Shown here: in pieces, positions 6,743-10,396 of the stretch
Position numbering within the stretch: the stretch's first letter is position 1
Layout: the number at the start of each line of letters is the position of its first letter
DNA from: an uncultured Sulfitobacter sp.
Lineage (GTDB): Bacteria; Pseudomonadota; Alphaproteobacteria; Rhodobacterales; Rhodobacteraceae
Reading direction: 5' to 3'
DNA length: 10,396 nucleotides
Assembly (NCBI GenBank): GCA_937923365.1
Contig: CALAIJ010000279.1
Location: 1 to 10,396, forward strand
The notes under the pieces: generated by a model
What the model was told of the DNA's origin: nothing
The model's input: only the letters and a program-made list of their open reading frames with translations
Databases searched by the model: none
Program-made: the position numbers and the translations under genes

Positions 6743-7954
6743 TCAGCCGGGTCGCCTTACCGTAATCTGCGTGACGTCACAATTTCCACTATCAAATGTT
6801 GCAGCACAGGAAGTGAGGTAAAAATTCCACATGCGGCGAAAGCGGTCGTCAAAGCCCATATCCCTGATCTGGTCCCACTTTTCGTTGAAGGTCTCGTGCC
6901 AGCGGCGCAGGGTGATGTCGTAGGACTTGCCGAACTCGATGGATTTGTCGACATTTAGCCCGGCCTTTTCGACCTGTGCGCGCAGCACGACGGGGCTGGG
7001 AAGCATGCCGCCCGGGAAAATGTACTTCTGGATAAAATCGACGCCGCGTTTGTACACGTCCCAACGCTTGTGATCGACGGTGATGATCTGCAGCGTCGCC
7101 GCCTTGCCGGGCTTCAGGCGCTCGCGTACGGTTTCGAAATACACAGGCCAGTATTTCTCGCCCACAGCCTCGAACATCTCGATGGAGGCGATACCGTCAT
7201 AGGTGCCCCGCTCATCGCGGTAGTCTTGCAACTTGAAATCGACCTGATCCGAAAGACCTGCCTTTTCAATACGTTCCCGTGCGTACTTAATCTGCTCTTC
7301 GCTGATGGTGAGGCCGGTGATCCGAAGCCCGCGTTCCTTGGCGGCATATTCCGCAAAGCCGCCCCAGCCACAGCCGATTTCCAGCACGTGATCGCCGGGT
7401 TCCACACCCATCTGGTCGACCATAGACTTGTATTTGGCAGTTTGCGCCGCCTCCAGCGATAGCTGCGCGTCTTCGGGGAAGAGCGCCGAGGAATAGGTCA
7501 TCGTCTCGTCCAGCCAAAGCGCGTAGAAGTCATTGCCCAGATCATAGTGGTAGCTGATGTTCTTGCGCGCCTGCGCTTTGTTGTTGCGCTGCATCCAGAA
7601 CCGGAAGCGTTCCCAACCGCGCACCAGCCCCATCCCCGGGAAGCCGTCGTAAAGGTCTTCGTTGCCCGCGTGCACCAGATCCATGAAGGCCTGCAGATCG
7701 GGCGAGGACCACTCTTCGTCCAGATAGGCATCGCAAAACCCAAGATCGCCTTCGCGGATCAGACGCGCAAAGAGATCATCACTATGGATATGCAGCTCTG
7801 CCACGGGGCCCGGCCCTTTGCCTTCGGCGCGAAATGTCCGCCCGTCGGGCAAAACGAAGTCAACGCGCCCGTGGTTCATTTCACTGGCCATCGCAAAGAC
7901 GCGCGCGAAGTAACGCGGCAGGTCTTCCTGCCCCTCGGTGCTGTTCAAGATCAT
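6743..7954 (-). CDS. Cyclopropane-fatty-acyl-phospholipid synthase family methyltransferase (possible UfaM-type)
   Basis: This 403-residue protein belongs to the CFA synthase family, which transfers a methyl or methylene group from SAM to double bonds of unsaturated phospholipid chains at the membrane. It shows YHYDLGNDFYALWLD (135-149), motif I VLEIGCGWGGF (190-200), MFEAVGEKYW (260-269), KYIFPGGMLPS (310-320) and YDITL (345-349). Aligned by eye to E. coli Cfa, the bicarbonate residues C139 and H266 are replaced by S156 and Q289, while the Glu (E262) and Tyr (Y345) remain. In R. sphaeroides the homolog next to photolyase (RSP_2144, from memory) is linked to 11-methyl-vaccenate and furan fatty acid formation, so a methyltransferase role is plausible. 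The frame reaches a TTG at 7990, but the ATG at 7954 has GGGGGAG 5 nt upstream. It lies 66 nt after the photolyase gene and 17 nt before trgA. Confidence 0.9.
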   Translation of the reverse strand: MILNSTEGQEDLPRYFARVFAMASEMNHGRVDFVLPDGRTFRAEGKGPGPVAELHIHSDDLFARLIREGDLGFCDAYLDEEWSSPDLQAFMDLVHAGNEDLYDGFPGMGLVRGWERFRFWMQRNNKAQARKNISYHYDLGNDFYALWLDETMTYSSALFPEDAQLSLEAAQTAKYKSMVDQMGVEPGDHVLEIGCGWGGFAEYAAKERGLRITGLTISEEQIKYARERIEKAGLSDQVDFKLQDYRDERGTYDGIASIEMFEAVGEKYWPVYFETVRERLKPGKAATLQIITVDHKRWDVYKRGVDFIQKYIFPGGMLPSPVVLRAQVEKAGLNVDKSIEFGKSYDITLRRWHETFNEKWDQIRDMGFDDRFRRMWNFYLTSCAATFDSGNCDVTQITVRRPG

Positions 7955-7959
7955 ACCCA

Positions 7960-7966
7960 CTCCCCC
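7960..7966 (-). promoter_or_regulatory. Ribosome binding site that fixes the CFA-family gene start
   Basis: GGGGGAG on the minus strand ends 5 nt before the ATG at 7954. No comparable site precedes the in-frame TTG at 7990, so the shorter protein is preferred. Confidence 0.65.
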
Positions 7967-8020
7967 GGGTTGGCGTTCAAACCGTGGCAACGGTACCCGT
8001 TAACGACAGATAAACAAACA

Positions 8021-9445
8021 TTAAAAATTTCGGTTCTCATAGGCCGCCAACGCGCGTTTGCGCCCGGCGTCCAAGGCCACGATGGGCTCCGGATAGCGAT
8101 CATCGGGCGAAAGCCCCCAACTGCGCGGGATGGCGTCATAGAATGCCATGGCGTCCTTGTAGGGATTCTCGCAGCCTTCAGCCAACCAGCGGTTCACGTA
8201 AGCGCGGTCCGCGTCGAATTTGTCCAATTGGGTTGCCGGATTGAACACACGGAAGTACGGCGAGGCATCAGGCCCTGACCCTGCGGTCCACTGCCAGCCC
8301 ATCGCGTTGCTGGCCGGATCCCAGTCGATCAGGCATTCCGCAAACCAATCGCGCCCGATGCGCCAGTCCGTCATGAGGTGTTTGGTCAGATAGCTGGCCA
8401 CGATCATACGCGCCCGGTTGTGCATCCGGCCAGAGACATAGAGTTCACGCATGGCAGCATCGACAAATTCCACGCCCGTGCGGCCCTGTTTCCACGCCAG
8501 CACCTCTGGCGCGTCCGGGTCCTTCTTCCACGGGAACCCCTCCCAGCCATCGCGCCACGAGGTATCAAGGATATGCGGCGTGTGGTGCATCAGGTGATAG
8601 GCAAACTCGCGCCAGACCAGTTCCTTGAGGAAATGCTCGGCCCCGGCCTTGCCTTCCTCCATCGCGCGGGCGCCTGCGTGCCAGCACTGGTGCGGGCTGA
8701 TTTCACCCAAGCTGAGGTTTTCCGCCAAAAGCGACGTGCCGTCCTCTGCAGGGATATCGCGCAGGGTCTTGTAGCCGTCGATGATGTTTTCGCAAAAATG
8801 CGCCAGCCGTGCCTGCGCCGCCTCTTCGCCAAGCTGGACAAAGTCGCGCACAACCGCCGCACCACGGTTCATCGCAGCCCCCAATTGCCAGCTGCCCTGA
8901 TCATCCGTCTGGGGCCAGTTTTCCGGTGCCGTGATTTTTGCGGGCGCAGGGCGCGGCGTGTCCACGCCCACGGTTTTCACCGTGTTCCAAAACGGCGTGT
9001 AGACCTTGTAATAGCCCCCCGTTTTTGTCTCTACCGTCCAGGGCTCGAACATCAGATGACCCCCGAAGGAGCGTGCCTCCAGCCCCTCCGCCTTCAGCGC
9101 GTCCTTGACGCCTGTGTCACGCGCAATGCTTGCCGGATCATAAAGACGTGTCCAATAGACCGCCCCTGCCCCCGTCTGTGCAATCAGGGCGCGCAGGGCT
9201 GTCAGCGCATCCGCGTCACGGCGCAGGATTAAGGCACTGCCCTTGGCCTTCAGACTGTCTTGCAGGCATTCAAGCCCCAGCCCCAGCCGCCACTTGGGCG
9301 CTGCCGCAAGACAGCTCACTTGATCGTCGTGAATGAACACAGGGATCACCGGACGCCCCGTTTCGCAGGCAGACGTCAGGGCCGCATGATCGCTCAGCCG
9401 CAGATCGCGGCGGAACCAGACAAGGATGGGGGATGTATCAGTCAT
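8021..9445 (-). CDS. phr: Deoxyribodipyrimidine photolyase (class I, cryptochrome/photolyase family)
   Basis: This 474-residue flavoprotein is predicted to split UV-induced cyclobutane pyrimidine dimers using blue light. The N-terminal antenna-binding domain opens with VWFRRDLRLSDHAAL (residues 9-23). The C-terminal FAD domain carries WREFAYHL (278-285), GRTGVEFVDAAMREL (321-335), GRMHNRARM (339-347) and DWDPASNAMGWQW (374-386). By eye alignment to E. coli photolyase, the electron-transfer tryptophans W306, W359 and W382 correspond to W318, W361 and W384, and the flavin-contacting Asn to N380. Length matches bacterial class I photolyases. The ATG at 9445 gives the standard N-terminus; the ribosome site is weak (CGGGA). 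It is the first gene of the cluster, 66 nt ahead of the CFA-family gene. In R. sphaeroides phrA is induced by singlet oxygen through sigma-E, but I see no clear sigma-E promoter here. Confidence 0.95.
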   Translation of the reverse strand: MTDTSPILVWFRRDLRLSDHAALTSACETGRPVIPVFIHDDQVSCLAAAPKWRLGLGLECLQDSLKAKGSALILRRDADALTALRALIAQTGAGAVYWTRLYDPASIARDTGVKDALKAEGLEARSFGGHLMFEPWTVETKTGGYYKVYTPFWNTVKTVGVDTPRPAPAKITAPENWPQTDDQGSWQLGAAMNRGAAVVRDFVQLGEEAAQARLAHFCENIIDGYKTLRDIPAEDGTSLLAENLSLGEISPHQCWHAGARAMEEGKAGAEHFLKELVWREFAYHLMHHTPHILDTSWRDGWEGFPWKKDPDAPEVLAWKQGRTGVEFVDAAMRELYVSGRMHNRARMIVASYLTKHLMTDWRIGRDWFAECLIDWDPASNAMGWQWTAGSGPDASPYFRVFNPATQLDKFDADRAYVNRWLAEGCENPYKDAMAFYDAIPRSWGLSPDDRYPEPIVALDAGRKRALAAYENRNF

Positions 9446-9460
9446 GGTGTCCCGAATTTT

Positions 9461-9482
9461 GGTACATGTTCGCTCAAGTACC
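9461..9482. promoter_or_regulatory. Interrupted 22-bp palindrome upstream of the photolyase gene (possible operator)
   Basis: The arms GGTAC and GTACC form the outer 5 bp. Inside them, after one mismatch, TG and CA pair again (GGTACnTG...CAnGTACC). It begins 15 nt before the photolyase ATG and overlaps the right end of the candidate -10 region, a typical repressor or activator position. The binding protein is unknown, and chance occurrence cannot be excluded. Confidence 0.3.
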
Positions 9483-9506
9483 TAGAGCAGCCACGAAGGG
9501 TTCAAG
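9480..9506 (-). promoter_or_regulatory. Candidate promoter for the photolyase-led cluster
   Basis: On the minus strand CTTGAA (9501-9506) is followed after 15 nt by CTAGGT (9480-9485). CTTGAA is the typical -35 core of alphaproteobacterial heat-shock (RpoH-type) promoters, and TTGAAC one base on would also pass as a weak sigma-70 -35 box. The -10 part is poor under either reading. The placement, about 35-60 nt before the start codon, is suitable. Confidence 0.3.
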
Positions 9507-9510
9507 GGAA

Positions 9511-9526
9511 TGGTTTCACCAAACCA
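9511..9526. repeat. Short hairpin between the aminotransferase and photolyase genes
   Basis: TGGTTT and AAACCA form a perfect 6-bp stem with a 4-nt loop (CACC on the plus strand), 31 nt after the aminotransferase stop. It is not followed by a T-run on the minus strand, so it is a poor intrinsic terminator, but it could slow transcription or stabilise the upstream mRNA 3' end. Confidence 0.3.
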
Positions 9527-9556
9527 CGCCAATGGCGAGATTTCTTTGCCCAAAGC

Positions 9557-10396
9557 CTACAAAACCGTATCCAATGCGCCAAGCAGCTGGTCGATCTCTG
9601 CCTTGTTGGTGTAGTGGGTGAAGCTCAGCCGCAAGACGCCCTGTTCGGGATCCACCCCCATCGCCGACAATGCGCGCCCCGCATAGAAGTCGCCGCCCCC
9701 TGCCATGATGCCATGGGCGGCCAAGGCCTCGGCCACATCGAACGCGGGTCGGTTCAGGGCCAATGCCACCGTTGGCGCGCGGCCCTCTGCCTGCGCGGGG
9801 CCAATCAGCCGGACGGAGTTGCGATCTTTGACGGCGTCCAGAAGCGGTTGCAACAGCGCAGTTTCATGGGCGCGCATCAGATCATGCACAGCGGTGCCAC
9901 GTGCCGCCCCAGTCGCGTCGCCGCCGATATGGTGGGCATAGGCCGCATCGATATAATCCGCCATGCCCGCACATGCCGCCACTTGAGCGTGGTCGGGGCC
10001 CGCGGGCGTAAACCGCTTGTAGAGCGTGTCACCATTAAACACATGGCCCTGATTGGGCAGCAGTTCCCCCAAGGCGCGGCGGACCACCATGAGGCCCTGA
10101 TGCGGCCCATAGGTCTTATAGGCCGAGAACAGGTAGATATCCGGCCCCAGCGTGCCGACATCTGCGAACCCGTGTGGGGCATAAGACACCCCGTCCACGC
10201 AGACAAAGGCCCCCGCTGCATGGGCAATGGCCGTGATCGCTGTCACCGGATTGATCTGCCCCACCACGTTGGAGCAATGGGGAAAGCACACCAGTCGTAC
10301 GTTCTCGTCCAGCAGGTTTTCAAGATCGGCAGGGTCCAGCGCACCGGTGTCAGGATTGATCTGCCATTCGCGCACCTCGATGCCACGATCCGCCAG
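9557..10396 (-). CDS. Class V aminotransferase / cysteine-desulfurase-like PLP enzyme (5' end outside the window)
   Basis: The visible 279 residues are the C-terminal part of a fold type I PLP enzyme; the frame stays open through the right edge, so the start lies beyond 10396. The pyridine-nitrogen Asp is in FVCVDGVSYAPH (D68 of the visible part), and the PLP lysine is in LFSAYKTYGPHQG (K94). The C-terminus LRLSFTHYTNKAEIDQLL is typical of the family. The AYKTYGPHQG motif resembles the cysteine-desulfurase-like group named after Vibrio VC1184. The loop where SufS enzymes carry their catalytic Cys reads GIMAGGGDFYAG (229-240) with no Cys, so true desulfurase activity is doubtful. A GTG at 10375 is internal and should not be taken as the start. 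It lies 111 nt upstream of the photolyase gene in the same direction and may be a separate transcript. Confidence 0.87.
   Translation of the reverse strand: MADRGIEVREWQINPDTGALDPADLENLLDENVRLVCFPHCSNVVGQINPVTAITAIAHAAGAFVCVDGVSYAPHGFADVGTLGPDIYLFSAYKTYGPHQGLMVVRRALGELLPNQGHVFNGDTLYKRFTPAGPDHAQVAACAGMADYIDAAYAHHIGGDATGAARGTAVHDLMRAHETALLQPLLDAVKDRNSVRLIGPAQAEGRAPTVALALNRPAFDVAEALAAHGIMAGGGDFYAGRALSAMGVDPEQGVLRLSFTHYTNKAEIDQLLGALDTVL

Noticed and set aside
7955..7990. TTG start of the CFA-family gene at 7990
   Set aside because: It adds 12 residues without family support, and the ATG at 7954 follows a strong GGGGGAG.
7966..8020. Separate promoter in the 66-nt gap between photolyase and CFA-family genes, suggested by GGTACC and AACGG/CGGTT elements
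   Set aside because: No pair of boxes with proper spacing was found; the elements are short and could be chance in this composition.
1..10396. CRISPR arrays, insertion sequences or prophage genes
   Set aside because: No spaced direct repeats, transposase or integrase motifs, or terminal inverted repeats were seen, and the tRNA-Ser has no visible attachment-site duplication within the window.

Overview
The window looks like chromosomal DNA of an alphaproteobacterium of the Rhodobacteraceae/Roseobacter type. The coding DNA is GC-rich and tightly packed. The strongest taxonomic hint is the trgA-trgB-cysK gene order, known from the Rhodobacter sphaeroides tellurite-resistance locus, together with a photolyase gene directly upstream of a cyclopropane-fatty-acid-synthase-family gene, also an R. 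sphaeroides arrangement. This assignment rests on recall of families and gene order, not on a database search.

Layout from left to right: a tRNA-Ser(GGA) gene on the minus strand (3-92); a 143-bp divergent intergenic region with a candidate tRNA promoter and an inverted repeat; and one plus-strand class I SAM-dependent methyltransferase (236-1063). That gene converges, with a 2-nt gap, on a long minus-strand cluster. Read in the direction of transcription, the cluster is: DNA photolyase (9445-8021), CFA-synthase-family phospholipid methyltransferase (7954-6743), trgA membrane protein (6725-6285), trgB cyclotransferase-like/NUDIX fusion (6280-5156), cysK (5131-4103), a large MscS-type channel with a DUF3772 region (4103-1782) and alaX, a trans-editing hydrolase for mischarged tRNA-Ala (1785-1066). 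Gaps are 66, 17, 4 and 24 nt, followed by 1-nt and 4-nt overlaps, so at least trgA to alaX, and probably the whole set, looks like one operon. The right edge holds the 3' part of a class V aminotransferase (cysteine-desulfurase-like), also on the minus strand.

The cluster has a plausible common theme of surviving light, oxidant and oxyanion stress: DNA repair (photolyase), membrane lipid modification (CFA family), tellurite tolerance (TrgA/TrgB), cysteine supply (CysK), osmotic release (MscS type) and translation fidelity (AlaX). The theme is an inference from gene content; only the order, spacing and motifs are visible. The CFA-family protein has Ser and Gln where the E. coli enzyme has two of its bicarbonate-binding residues, which suggests it may methylate rather than cyclopropanate lipid chains. 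I saw no mobile element, CRISPR array, rRNA or obvious pseudogene, and no clearly novel system. The points most worth checking are the operon as a unit, the altered CFA active site and the palindrome in front of the photolyase gene.
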